Origin: Veillonella agrestimuris
GTDB taxonomy: Bacteria; Bacillota; Negativicutes; Veillonellales; Veillonellaceae
Assembly: GCF_943193065.1 (NCBI RefSeq)
Contig: NZ_CALPCS010000014.1
Location: 1 to 61,617, forward strand
Length of the DNA stretch: 61,617 bases
Reading direction: 5' to 3'
The notes under the pieces were generated by a model that saw only the letters and a program-made list of their open reading frames with translations, was not told the origin of the DNA and did not search any database. Both the position numbers and the translations under genes were made by a program. Shown one piece after another: positions 19,683 to 29,056 of the stretch (its first letter is position 1; every line of letters starts with the position of its first letter).

Positions 19683-20711
19683 TTATTTTCTCATAAATGC
19701 TGGAATTTCTGGCATACTGCTAGACGTTGCAGTAGAGCGAGCACCAGTAGATTTTCCAAATTCAGGCACTGCTTTAGGACTACCACTAAAGCCAGTAGCA
19801 ACAACAGTGATTTGAACTTTATCACCTAAGCTGTCATCAATAACGGAACCGAAGATGATATTTGCATCTGGATCTGCTGCATCAGCAATGATTTCAGCAG
19901 CTTCGTTAATTTCGAATAAACTGAGGTTTTCACTACCAGAAATATTTAACAAGATGCCTTTTGCACCATCAATAGAAGTTTCCAATAATGGGCTGTTAAT
20001 AGCCATTTTAGCAGCATCAGCAGCACGGTTTTCACCTTCGCCAACACCGATCCCCATCAATGCTTCGCCTTGCTCAGTCATAATCGTTTTTACGTCTGCA
20101 AAGTCAAGATTGATCAAACCAGGAACTTGAATCAAGTCGGAAATGCCTTTAATACCTTGACGAAGTACATCGTCAGCTGTGCGGAATGCATCGCTTAAAG
20201 AACATTTTTTATCAACAACTTGTAACAATTTATCATTAGGAATTACGATGATAGTGTCAACTTTTTGAGTTAAGAACTCAATACCTTTTTCAGCTTGCGC
20301 ACGACGACGTTTACCTTCGAAGGAAAATGGTTTAGTCACAACACCTACAGTTAATGCGCCAACTTCTTTTGCACATTCTGCTACGATTGGAGCTGCACCA
20401 GTACCAGTACCGCCACCCATGCCAGCAGTTACGAATACCATGTCAGCACCGTCAAGAGCTTTGATGATATCTTCGCGGCTTTCTTGAGCTGCTTCTTCAC
20501 CGATTTGAGGATTTGCACCAGCACCTAAGCCTTTAGTTACTTTTTCACCAAGTTGAATTGTAACGTCTGCTTTGGACAATTCTAATACTTGGCTCTCTGT
20601 GTTAGCAGATAAAAATTGAACACCTTTCAAATCGCTATCAACCATACGGTTTACAGCATTGTTACCGCCGCCACCTACACCGATAACTTTAATATTAGCA
20701 AAATCTGACAT
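19683..20711 (-). CDS. ftsZ: Cell division GTPase FtsZ
   Basis: The tubulin-like Z-ring protein, 342 residues. N-terminal [17 protein letters not shown], the GTP signature [10 protein letters not shown] near 103 and the T7 loop with [11 protein letters not shown] near 205 are intact. The disordered linker is very short, and the C terminus ends PEIPAFMRK, the conserved peptide bound by FtsA/SepF/ZipA-type membrane anchors. No ftsA is found beside it. It is the last gene of the cluster and has its own upstream promoter. Confidence 0.98.
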   Translation of the reverse strand: MSDFANIKVIGVGGGGNNAVNRMVDSDLKGVQFLSANTESQVLELSKADVTIQLGEKVTKGLGAGANPQIGEEAAQESREDIIKALDGADMVFVTAGMGGGTGTGAAPIVAECAKEVGALTVGVVTKPFSFEGKRRRAQAEKGIEFLTQKVDTIIVIPNDKLLQVVDKKCSLSDAFRTADDVLRQGIKGISDLIQVPGLINLDFADVKTIMTEQGEALMGIGVGEGENRAADAAKMAINSPLLETSIDGAKGILLNISGSENLSLFEINEAAEIIADAADPDANIIFGSVIDDSLGDKVQITVVATGFSGSPKAVPEFGKSTGARSTATSSSMPEIPAFMRK

Positions 20712-20784
20712 TGAACTTCCTCCTCTTATCGTTATCTATCATCGTCAATATAAATGCAATGCTTTCAATTTATATGCAGATTAA

Positions 20785-20793
20785 ATTATAACA
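20785..20793 (-). promoter_or_regulatory. Extended -10 promoter upstream of ftsZ
   Basis: TGTTATAAT on the minus strand fits TGnTATAAT; the -35 region is weak. It lies in the 147-base gap between ftsQ and ftsZ, so ftsZ can be expressed apart from the wall genes. A 6-bp TATCTC/GAGATA hairpin at about 20836-20853 with a following T5 may terminate part of the upstream transcripts. Confidence 0.5.
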
Positions 20794-20858
20794 ATCATAT
20801 ATATTTTACACTATAATTTAAAAACTTTCCACTATCTCTATAATGAGATATGTAATAA

Positions 20859-21725
20859 TTAATTCGCTTTTGTATTCCCTGTTGATATAGATCCCTGCAG
20901 CCCTGTATCCGTCTTAATATAAGGGGCTGCCGGATTTACATCAATATATTCGACAATACCTTGGCTCTTGATTAAATCTTTAAGCATAGATTGCGTTAGT
21001 TCTGCTTTTTCTTTCAAGTTATTACCATTGCCAATCCGAATTTGTATACCCGATACCGTATAAGCTAATATATGGTTTGGATCTCCTACGTTAATCTCTG
21101 CAATTTGCTTAAATGTTTCTTCATCTAAGTTTTGTAAATATGTCAAAGTCTGCAATATAGGTTCATCCTTTACGAAATCACCTAATAAAATATTACCGCC
21201 TTTAACACCAGAAATAATAGGCACCGATGTATCTTCAATAGCATCTTCAGAAACGATAACTTGACCATTCTGATCTAACGCCAAATAACCAAACTGTGCC
21301 GGCACTGTTACCATAGCTTTACGCTCAACGATTTGAACAACCATAGTTAAAGGCAACTCATAACTAATATGAGCTTCTTCGATACGAAGATCATTAGCTA
21401 AACGACGTTTCAAGGTATCTGTATTAATGTGCAATATATTAATCGGTTCCTCTATATTACCAGCGATTTCTACATCTTGAAGGGTTACCTTCTGCGTTCC
21501 TGTTACCTTTAGTGAACCCAATGGTATTGGTAATGTAAATAAAGCGATTAAAATAACAGCCACTACAAGGCCTATTTTTAATACTTTTTTTCTAAATAAT
21601 AGACGCTCCCTTTCCTCTGTATTAACAAGTCTTGGTTCGGAACTAGCCACAGGGGCCGTCCCATTAGCGTCCTTTACATGATCCATCTCCCCAGAGTTGG
21701 ATGGATGGTGATTCATATCATCCAT
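20859..21725 (-). CDS. ftsQ: Cell division protein FtsQ/DivIB
   Basis: A bitopic inner-membrane divisome protein, 288 residues. A polar N-terminal tail of about 45 residues precedes one membrane helix (VLKIGLVVAVILIALFTLPI). The POTRA domain follows (starting near TGTQKVTLQDVEIAGN), then the beta domain with ITRAEVTY-like segments (EERKAMVTVPAQFGYLALD region). ATG at 21725 (MDDMNHH) is chosen because GAGGAG is then correctly spaced; the longer frame starts at GTG within that site. It is 27 bases after ddl. Confidence 0.9.
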   Translation of the reverse strand: MDDMNHHPSNSGEMDHVKDANGTAPVASSEPRLVNTEERERLLFRKKVLKIGLVVAVILIALFTLPIPLGSLKVTGTQKVTLQDVEIAGNIEEPINILHINTDTLKRRLANDLRIEEAHISYELPLTMVVQIVERKAMVTVPAQFGYLALDQNGQVIVSEDAIEDTSVPIISGVKGGNILLGDFVKDEPILQTLTYLQNLDEETFKQIAEINVGDPNHILAYTVSGIQIRIGNGNNLKEKAELTQSMLKDLIKSQGIVEYIDVNPAAPYIKTDTGLQGSISTGNTKAN

Positions 21726-21752
21726 AACATAACTCCTCACATAGTAAAGGCC

Positions 21753-22685
21753 TTAAAATTTACCGTAGCCTGCTGTTAATAAAATTTTCTCGCATAGTTC
21801 AGGGAATTCAATGCCTACTTCTCGTGCCGCTTTTGGCACTAAGGAAGTCGCTGTCATGCCTGGTACAGTATTGTATTCCAATACATACATATTGTTGTTG
21901 TCATCCGTCATAATATCTACACGGATGACACCGCTACCTTGCACTTCAGCATACACTAATTCACCAATAGCTTGCATTGCTTTTGTCATCTCTTCGTCGA
22001 TTGGAGCAGGCACTAAATATTCAGTGGCTCCTACCGTATATTTACTTTCATAATCGTATTCCCCCGAATGAGGACGAATTTCGATAACTGGTAAGGCTTT
22101 ACCATTTAAAATAGACACAGTAAATTCACGACCATTTAAAAATTGTTCAGCCACCAAAACGGAGTCATATCGCAACGCTTCTGTTACAGCTTCTACTAAA
22201 GCAGTTTCTTCTTTGACAATGGCCACACCGATACTCGATCCTTGTGTAGCCGCTTTAACGACTACAGGGAAAGAGAAATTATCTTTAATAGAGGCGATAA
22301 TATCATCTTTGCTTTCTACTGTGGCATTATAAGAACGAGATTCCGCCGTTGGAATATGAGCGCCTTTAAATACGTCTTTACTTACTTTTTTATTCATCCC
22401 TACAGAATGAGCCATAATGCCCGATCCCGTGTAAGGAATTTCAGCCATTTCCAAAAGGCCTTGTAAGGCACCATCTTCACCATAACGCCCATGGATAGCA
22501 TTAAATACAACTTCTCCACCGAGTGTTTCAATGTCTTGTAACACAGTTCGTGGGTTGAGCTCCAAAGGAGATACTGTATACCCTTTACTTGCCAACGCTT
22601 CTGCAATGGCAGCACCGGTACGGCGAGATACTTCTGCTTCTGCCGAAGGGCCACCCATTAATACGACAATATGTTTATCTTTCAT
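21753..22685 (-). CDS. ddl: D-alanine--D-alanine ligase
   Basis: An ATP-grasp enzyme that makes the D-Ala-D-Ala dipeptide for the peptidoglycan precursor. The 310-residue protein has GGPSAEAEVSRRTG at the N terminus, AATQGSSIGV (ATP loop) near 145 and the C-terminal LEYNTVPGMTATSLVPKAA with the metal-binding Glu/Asn and substrate-binding Ser. Its ATG overlaps the murC TGA (ATGA), so the two are coupled. Confidence 0.97.
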   Translation of the reverse strand: MKDKHIVVLMGGPSAEAEVSRRTGAAIAEALASKGYTVSPLELNPRTVLQDIETLGGEVVFNAIHGRYGEDGALQGLLEMAEIPYTGSGIMAHSVGMNKKVSKDVFKGAHIPTAESRSYNATVESKDDIIASIKDNFSFPVVVKAATQGSSIGVAIVKEETALVEAVTEALRYDSVLVAEQFLNGREFTVSILNGKALPVIEIRPHSGEYDYESKYTVGATEYLVPAPIDEEMTKAMQAIGELVYAEVQGSGVIRVDIMTDDNNNMYVLEYNTVPGMTATSLVPKAAREVGIEFPELCEKILLTAGYGKF

Positions 22686-24064
22686 TGTAAACCTTCTTCC
22701 AATAGTGCTAATAACTTAGGTCCATATTGATTAATCGACCCAGCACCCATCGTGATGACTAAATCATTAGGGCGCACAACTTTGGATAATACTTGCGGTA
22801 AATCATTAACGTCTGCTACATAATTAACACTACGACCTGTAGCCGCTTCAATAGCGGAAGGAATCGTGTCTCCATTAATTCCTTCAATAGGCGCTTCACC
22901 AGAACTATAAATATCAGTCATATAGACTTCATCTGCGTTAGTGAAAGCTGTAGCAAATTCATCTTTCAACAATTGGGTTCGAGAAAATCTATGCGGTTGG
23001 AATACACAGATAACACGATGTTTTTCTAGCTCTTTAGCAGCTTTCAAAGTGGCTTTGATTTCTGTTGGGTGATGCGCATAATCATCTACAACCCATACAC
23101 CAGCCACGTGACCTTTCGTTTCAAATCTCCGTTTAGCGCCGATAAATTTACCTAAACCTTTTGCAATAGTCGCCACCGGTACACCACACACTTCGTAAGC
23201 TACAATAAACGCAGCTAAGGAATTCAATACATTGTGATTCCCTGGAACGCGCAAATGAATTCTGCCTAAATTACTTCCTTTATGAAACACATCGTACACT
23301 AAGGAACTATCTTCATAGTGAATATTTTTAGCCATATAATCATTGGACTCGTCTAATCCATAAGTAACAAATTGTCGATTTACCTTAGCCATAACGGTTC
23401 TAATATCTTCATTATCGCCGCAAACGATAGCTTTATCTTCAGGCCTTAAGGTCTCTACAAATTGACAAAAGGCATTGAGTAAATTGTCCATCGTTTTGTA
23501 GTAGTCCATATGGTCATCTTCAATATTAGTAATCACAATAGTGCGAGGCTTCAATTTTAAGAAAGAACCGTCACTTTCATCCGCTTCTACCACAGAATAA
23601 CGGCCTCCTCCTAAACAACTACTGCCTTTTAAATAATCCACTTCACCGCCGATAATAACAGTAGGATCTAGGTCACCTTCGATTAAAATTTGACCAATCA
23701 TAGACGTAGTTGATGTTTTACCATGAGCACCAGCTACAGCAATACCATCTGTTACATCTAACACAGCTTTCACAATATCAGAGCGATGTAAAATCGTAAT
23801 GCCTGCCTCTTTAGCAGCTACGATTTCTGGATTATTCTCATGTATAGCTGTGGATCGAACTACTGCATCTACGCCATTTACATAGGCACTATTATGACCA
23901 ATATGAATAGTAGCACCCATATCTCTAAAGCGTTTAATAATATCTGATTCCATTACGTCAGAGCCAGATACATCAAATCCTTTTTGAATCAATATATTGG
24001 CAATGGCGCGCATTCCAGAGCCACCAATACCAATGAGATGGATTTTATGAATACCTTCTAACAT
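22682..24064 (-). CDS. murC: UDP-N-acetylmuramate--L-alanine ligase
   Basis: Adds L-Ala to UDP-MurNAc. N-terminal IHLIGIGGSGMRAIA is the UDP-binding loop; GAHGKTSTTSMIG near 110 is the Mur-ligase ATP P-loop, and the central-domain Glu/His motif lies in VVEADESDGSF. The start was moved to ATG at 24064 (MLEGIHKI), seven bases after AAGGAGAG, giving 460 residues. It sits between murG and ddl. Confidence 0.97.
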   Translation of the reverse strand: MLEGIHKIHLIGIGGSGMRAIANILIQKGFDVSGSDVMESDIIKRFRDMGATIHIGHNSAYVNGVDAVVRSTAIHENNPEIVAAKEAGITILHRSDIVKAVLDVTDGIAVAGAHGKTSTTSMIGQILIEGDLDPTVIIGGEVDYLKGSSCLGGGRYSVVEADESDGSFLKLKPRTIVITNIEDDHMDYYKTMDNLLNAFCQFVETLRPEDKAIVCGDNEDIRTVMAKVNRQFVTYGLDESNDYMAKNIHYEDSSLVYDVFHKGSNLGRIHLRVPGNHNVLNSLAAFIVAYEVCGVPVATIAKGLGKFIGAKRRFETKGHVAGVWVVDDYAHHPTEIKATLKAAKELEKHRVICVFQPHRFSRTQLLKDEFATAFTNADEVYMTDIYSSGEAPIEGINGDTIPSAIEAATGRSVNYVADVNDLPQVLSKVVRPNDLVITMGAGSINQYGPKLLALLEEGLQ

Positions 24065-24077
24065 AATATAACTCTCC

Positions 24078-25187
24078 TTACTTCGCCATGGATAATGCAA
24101 TTTCTCCTATATGACGAGCTGCATTGGGTCTACCTAATTGCAAAGCTCGTTCTCCCATTTGAGCCAATAATGCACGATTATCCATGAACATTTCAATTTC
24201 CCCAATTAAATCATGTCCACTTAATACTTTATCAACAATCATATGCGCAGCCCCTTGTTGAACAAAAATGTGGGCATTATATGTTTGATGGTCTTCTGCT
24301 GCATAGGGATACGGAATCAAAACAGAGGGAATCCCTCTAACAGCCAATTCCGCTAAACCGATAGCGCCCGCTCGAAAAACTGCTAAATCAGCTGCTGATA
24401 AAGCCTTTGGCATATCGTGTAAATAAGGCAAAATCAAAGAGGATGATCCTAATGCTTCCCCATTATCAATCCCCAATTGATCTAATACAGATTGATATTC
24501 CCCATTACCAGTAATATGAATGAGCTTGATATCATTCCGATCTTTAAAGTGCTTATGCACATCTACCATAGCCCGATTAATCGTACGGGCACCACGAGAA
24601 CCACCAGCAATTAAAACCGTAAATATAGTATCGTCTAAATTGAAATACGACCGCCCATCACCTCTAGAATCGACTAGTACTTCTGGGCGTACTGGATTTC
24701 CAGTATAGACGATACGCTTTGCTTTATCAAAGGACTTACTAGCTTCTTCATAGCCAACGGCTACTACATCCACAAATCGACTGAGGATTTTATTAGTAAT
24801 ACCAGCAATGACATTTTGTTCTTGAATAATAGTAGGAATTTTACGTAATGCAGCAGCCAATAAAATAGGACCACACACGTAACCACCAGTACCGATTACA
24901 ACATCAGGTTTAAAATCGGAAATAATAGAATTAGCTTTCACCAATGACCAAGCTGTTTTTCCTAATGTCACCAAGGTTCCTAAGGATAATTTTCTCTGTA
25001 AACCTTGTACAGGAAGTGTAACAAAATCAATACCTTCTTTTGGTACTAAATCAGCTTCTAATCCATGTTCTGTACCTACATAGAGAACTTGCGCGTCAGG
25101 CTCCATTTTCATAATTTCCTTATAAATAGTAATAGCAGGGTAAATATGTCCACCAGTGCCACCACCAGAAATAATGATCCGTTTCAC
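24078..25187 (-). CDS. murG: UDP-GlcNAc transferase MurG (lipid II synthesis)
   Basis: A GT-B glycosyltransferase that adds GlcNAc to lipid I on the inner face of the membrane. It has 369 residues. The N-terminal ISGGGTGGHIYPA loop, IIQEQNVIAGITNK near 120, IAGGSRGARTIN near 190 and FRAGAIGLAELAVRGIPS near 270 match the family; PYPYAAEDHQTYNA holds the UDP-GlcNAc site. No ftsW is found between it and murD. Confidence 0.97.
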   Translation of the reverse strand: MKRIIISGGGTGGHIYPAITIYKEIMKMEPDAQVLYVGTEHGLEADLVPKEGIDFVTLPVQGLQRKLSLGTLVTLGKTAWSLVKANSIISDFKPDVVIGTGGYVCGPILLAAALRKIPTIIQEQNVIAGITNKILSRFVDVVAVGYEEASKSFDKAKRIVYTGNPVRPEVLVDSRGDGRSYFNLDDTIFTVLIAGGSRGARTINRAMVDVHKHFKDRNDIKLIHITGNGEYQSVLDQLGIDNGEALGSSSLILPYLHDMPKALSAADLAVFRAGAIGLAELAVRGIPSVLIPYPYAAEDHQTYNAHIFVQQGAAHMIVDKVLSGHDLIGEIEMFMDNRALLAQMGERALQLGRPNAARHIGEIALSMAK

Positions 25188-25191
25188 AGCC

Positions 25192-26556
25192 TTAGCTCCT
25201 CTCTTCTAACGTGTGTACCCAATGTTTAAAAGCATCTCCCCGTTCTTCGAAGGAGCCATACCAATCAAAACTAGCACAAGCCGGCGATAACAACACAATA
25301 TCACCTGGTGTGGCTAATGAATAACCTAACTCTACTGCCTCTTTCATAGATGTCACTCTATGAATACGACTCATACCTACTTCTTTAGCAGCTACTTCAA
25401 AGCGCTCCGCTGCCTCTCCCATGAAGATGACTTCTTTGGTATGCTCTTTAACAAAAGCCATGAAATCATCTAAAGGTGTCATTTTATCATGACCTCCTGC
25501 TAGTAAAATAACGGGTTCTGTAAAGGCTTCTAAGGCTTTAATTACAGAATCTGTATTTGTCGCTTTCGAATCATTGTAAAATCGTACACCATGAATCGTT
25601 GTTACGTCTTCCAAGCGATGTTCTACGCCCCGGAAATCGCTAATGACTTTACCAATAAGCGCTACATCCACCCCTAACGCATAAGTAAGAGCAATGACGG
25701 CTAATATGTTTTCAATATTGTGGCTGCCTTGTACGTGAATATCATCGTCGCTAATAATAGCTCGAGATACACCGTCTTTTACAGCATAACAAGTACCACT
25801 CTTATAATACGCACCACAATGTACTTCTCCATGTTGACTGATCATCAATACTTGACTAGGCGTTCCTTCAGCCATGGCTGCAACGATTGAATCATCCCCA
25901 TTGAGAACAACGAAATCTGCACTCAATTGATTACTAAAGATACGTTTCTTTGCAGCAATGTAATTCTCCATCGTCTTATGACGAGCTAAATGATCTGGTG
26001 AAACATTCAGAACTATGGCGCCTAATGCACGAAAATCTTTGATTGTTTCCAGCTGATAACTAGACAATTCTGCTACTACATAACCGCCTTCAGGCATAGA
26101 GTAAGCCACTTCACTTAAAGAGTCGCCAATATTGCCACCTACTTTCACAGGTAAACCTGTAGCGGTCATCACATTGGTGAGTAATGTGGTAGTTGTGGTC
26201 TTACCATTTGTACCAGTAACACCAAGAATAGGAGATTTGCAAATATCATAAGCCAATTCAACTTCACTAACAATTTCAATATGTCGTTCCATAGCAGCTT
26301 GAACAATGGGTATAGATAAGGAAATACCAGGGGAAATAATAATACGATCAACACCGTCTAGCAAATCATTATCTTGTCGACCTGTAATGATGGTAACCCC
26401 AGCCGCTTCTAGACGTTTACGAGTTTCGTCATCAAAATCGACAACCTTATAATCGTTCAAAATTACATTTGCTTTTAATTGTCCTAACACCCATGCTGCT
26501 CCGATGCCACTAGCCCCTGCACCGAGCACAAGTATGCACTTATCTCCGTACTCCAT
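25192..26556 (-). CDS. murD: UDP-N-acetylmuramoyl-L-alanine--D-glutamate ligase
   Basis: Adds D-Glu in the cytoplasmic peptidoglycan pathway. VLGAGASGIGAAW is the N-terminal nucleotide-binding loop, GVTGTNGKTTTTTLL near 115 the P-loop, and NDSKATNTDSV near 330 the ADP/DDSK-type loop. ATG at 26556 (MEYGDK) is preferred to GTG at 26565, which lies within the GGGTGG ribosome site. The product is 454 residues, and murG begins 4 bases downstream. Confidence 0.97.
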   Translation of the reverse strand: MEYGDKCILVLGAGASGIGAAWVLGQLKANVILNDYKVVDFDDETRKRLEAAGVTIITGRQDNDLLDGVDRIIISPGISLSIPIVQAAMERHIEIVSEVELAYDICKSPILGVTGTNGKTTTTTLLTNVMTATGLPVKVGGNIGDSLSEVAYSMPEGGYVVAELSSYQLETIKDFRALGAIVLNVSPDHLARHKTMENYIAAKKRIFSNQLSADFVVLNGDDSIVAAMAEGTPSQVLMISQHGEVHCGAYYKSGTCYAVKDGVSRAIISDDDIHVQGSHNIENILAVIALTYALGVDVALIGKVISDFRGVEHRLEDVTTIHGVRFYNDSKATNTDSVIKALEAFTEPVILLAGGHDKMTPLDDFMAFVKEHTKEVIFMGEAAERFEVAAKEVGMSRIHRVTSMKEAVELGYSLATPGDIVLLSPACASFDWYGSFEERGDAFKHWVHTLEERS

Positions 26557-26644
26557 GTATACCACCCAATTATAATCACTAAAAATATCTTATCTTATAA
26601 GAATACCATTAAATCTTCTTCAAGTTAAGACTTTCTATTATAAA

Positions 26645-27631
26645 TTACATCGATACAGTCGCAATAAGTACACCAACAATTGCTAATAGAGCGCCGCCGA
26701 ACCAGAATCGATTGACCACAGTTTGCTCAGACCAACCAGATAATTCAAAATGATGATGGATAGGACTCATTTTAAAGACCCTCACACCACGGGTTTTGAA
26801 AGAAATAACTTGAATAATAACAGACAATGCCTCCATAACGAAAATACCACCAATAACAACGAGTAATAATTCTGTTTTCGTTAAAATCGCCATGCCTGCA
26901 AAAGCAGCGCCTAATGCTAACGATCCAGTATCGCCCATAAATACTTTAGCAGGGTTAATATTAAAAATCAGGAACCCTAACGATACAGCCGTTACAATGG
27001 CTCCAAAATAAGCTACGCTTTCAGCTGCTAATGCGTTTGTCGAAGAGCTTAGCATTAAACCGATAACAGTAAACGCAATAGCCGCAATAGCAGACGTGCC
27101 TGCAGCTAAACCATCGAGACCATCTGTAAGATTTACTGCATTCGTTGCGCCTACGATAATAAGGAACACTAAACCATAGTAAGCCCAACCTAAATCGATA
27201 TACGTATTAACAATAGGAATCCATAAAGACGTTGATAATGTTGTAACTTCTGTTAAGCCGTAGCAAAATAAGGCAGCCAAAATAAATTGACCTAGCAATT
27301 TCTGCTTAGCTGTTAACCCTAAGTTACGTTTCTTAACAGCTTTTACAAAATCATCAAAAAATCCTAATAAACAATGTCCTAACGTCAAAAATAAGAGCAT
27401 TCCTGTAGCTACATTCCACGGTGCAAATAGTACTATCCCTATGGTGAGGGCAAGCATCATAAAAGCGCCACCCATCGTTGGTGTACCAGCTTTTGCTTGA
27501 TGGCTTTCTGGGCCTTCTTCACGGATACTTTGTTGTGCATGTAAGGATTTAAGCACAGGAATACCGATTTTTCCTAGTATAAAGGTAATAACAAAAGTAG
27601 CAATAAAGGCTACTAGAATGTGATAGATCAT
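26645..27631 (-). CDS. mraY: Phospho-MurNAc-pentapeptide transferase MraY
   Basis: An integral membrane enzyme that makes lipid I on undecaprenyl phosphate. The 328 residues contain about ten hydrophobic helices. Catalytic motifs visible are GFFDDFVKAVKKRN (about 92-105), NAVNLTDGLDGLAAG near 165, VFMGDTGSLALGAA near 220 and SPIHHHFELSGW near 290. It lies in the expected place between murF and murD. Confidence 0.98.
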   Translation of the reverse strand: MIYHILVAFIATFVITFILGKIGIPVLKSLHAQQSIREEGPESHQAKAGTPTMGGAFMMLALTIGIVLFAPWNVATGMLLFLTLGHCLLGFFDDFVKAVKKRNLGLTAKQKLLGQFILAALFCYGLTEVTTLSTSLWIPIVNTYIDLGWAYYGLVFLIIVGATNAVNLTDGLDGLAAGTSAIAAIAFTVIGLMLSSSTNALAAESVAYFGAIVTAVSLGFLIFNINPAKVFMGDTGSLALGAAFAGMAILTKTELLLVVIGGIFVMEALSVIIQVISFKTRGVRVFKMSPIHHHFELSGWSEQTVVNRFWFGGALLAIVGVLIATVSM

Positions 27632-27665
27632 CTTTAGTTCCCTACTCCCTTATAAAGACTAATAG

Positions 27666-27683
27666 GGCTAGAGAAATCTAGCC
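27666..27683 (-). other. Hairpin between murF and mraY
   Basis: A perfect 7-bp stem GGCTAGA/TCTAGCC with a 4-base loop lies within the dcw cluster. No T run follows on the minus strand, so it is more likely an mRNA processing or stability element than a terminator. Confidence 0.45.
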
Positions 27684-27696
27684 TGTTCATCTACTA

Positions 27697-29055
27697 TTAT
27701 TGAAACTCTTTTAGTTCTTCTACGACGCGCTCCATACGAAGGCCGCGAGAACCTTTTACTAAAATGACATCCCCTTTTTCACAAATATCATGATAAGCAT
27801 TAGCCATTTCTAAATGACTATTACAGCGATGTACTTCCAATCCAGCCAAATTTGCTTCTTTCGCAATATATTCAGCTGCATCGCCAAAAGTAAATACTAC
27901 GCTATAACCTTCTTCACCTAGTAATTTACCTACTTTACGATGCTCTTCTTCTGTAAAACTACCTAACTCAAGCATATCACCAAGCATAGCAATTTTTCGT
28001 TTTCCTTCTAATTGACCGAGTGCTTTGATGGCTTCACTCATAGAAGAAGGATTCGCATTATAAGCATCGTTAAGAATAACGATGTTAGGGAAAGAAATGA
28101 TTTCTTGACGCATTGGCGTTCCCGCAAATTCACCGAGTCCTTTTTTTATTTTCGACACCTTCACGCCCAATGCACGACCTACCGCAATAGCTGCTAATGC
28201 ATTGTACACATTGTATTCCCCAATCATAGGAAGGAATACATCAAATACATCATCATAGGCTTTGCAAGTAAACTTAATACCATCTTTTTTATAACCTAAA
28301 TGACTCCCCCGAATCGTCGCATTACTATGAATACCATAGGTCATCGTTTTGCCTTTGGCAAATTCGCTCATAGCACTTACAAAAGAATCATCTTCATTAA
28401 GCACTGCAATGCTATCGTCCCCAAGACAGCGAATCAATTCGCCTTTTGCTTCTGCTACCGCTTCTTGGGAACCTAACAATTCAATGTGACTCGTCCCCAC
28501 ATTAGTAATCATACCAATAGTAGGTTCTGCAATTAATGCTAGTTCTTCGATTTGACCGAGACCTCGCATCCCCATCTCCACCACGCACGCTTCGTGAGCT
28601 TCCGTAAGTTGCAACAATGTTTTCGGTAAACCAATTTCATTGTTAAAGTTTTTTTCTGTTTTTAACACATTAAATTCCGTACCTAGTACGGCTGCTACCA
28701 TTTCTTTAGTCGTCGTTTTTCCCGACGAACCTGTAATGGCCACTACAGGAATAGAGAACCGACGTCTATGAAAGTTCGCCAAATCTTGATAAGCCTTCAA
28801 TGTATTATCAACTTCGATACATACGATACCTTCTACAGAACGACCTTTTTCTACAATCGCACCAGTAGCACCTTTTTCAATGGCTGTAGAAATAAAATCA
28901 TGCCCATCAAAGGTATCGCCACGCAAAGCGACAAAGAGAAAACCTTTCTCTATCGTTCTCGTATCAGTAGATACATCTTGGAATTCTATATGAACTTCAT
29001 TATTGCAAAAGCCCTTTGTAGCTTTTACAACATCATGGACTGTAAATTTTGCCAT
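27697..29055 (-). CDS. murF: UDP-MurNAc-tripeptide--D-Ala-D-Ala ligase
   Basis: Adds the D-Ala-D-Ala dipeptide to the precursor. VVAITGSSGKTTTKEMVAA near 105 is the P-loop, EMGMRGLGQIEELA the central-domain motif, and NDAYNANPSSMSEAI near 325 the typical C-terminal-domain loop. The start is ATG at 29055 (MAKFTVHD), after AAGGAGAT. The product is 452 residues, and the start lies one base after the murE stop. Confidence 0.97.
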   Translation of the reverse strand: MAKFTVHDVVKATKGFCNNEVHIEFQDVSTDTRTIEKGFLFVALRGDTFDGHDFISTAIEKGATGAIVEKGRSVEGIVCIEVDNTLKAYQDLANFHRRRFSIPVVAITGSSGKTTTKEMVAAVLGTEFNVLKTEKNFNNEIGLPKTLLQLTEAHEACVVEMGMRGLGQIEELALIAEPTIGMITNVGTSHIELLGSQEAVAEAKGELIRCLGDDSIAVLNEDDSFVSAMSEFAKGKTMTYGIHSNATIRGSHLGYKKDGIKFTCKAYDDVFDVFLPMIGEYNVYNALAAIAVGRALGVKVSKIKKGLGEFAGTPMRQEIISFPNIVILNDAYNANPSSMSEAIKALGQLEGKRKIAMLGDMLELGSFTEEEHRKVGKLLGEEGYSVVFTFGDAAEYIAKEANLAGLEVHRCNSHLEMANAYHDICEKGDVILVKGSRGLRMERVVEELKEFQ

Positions 29056-29056
29056 A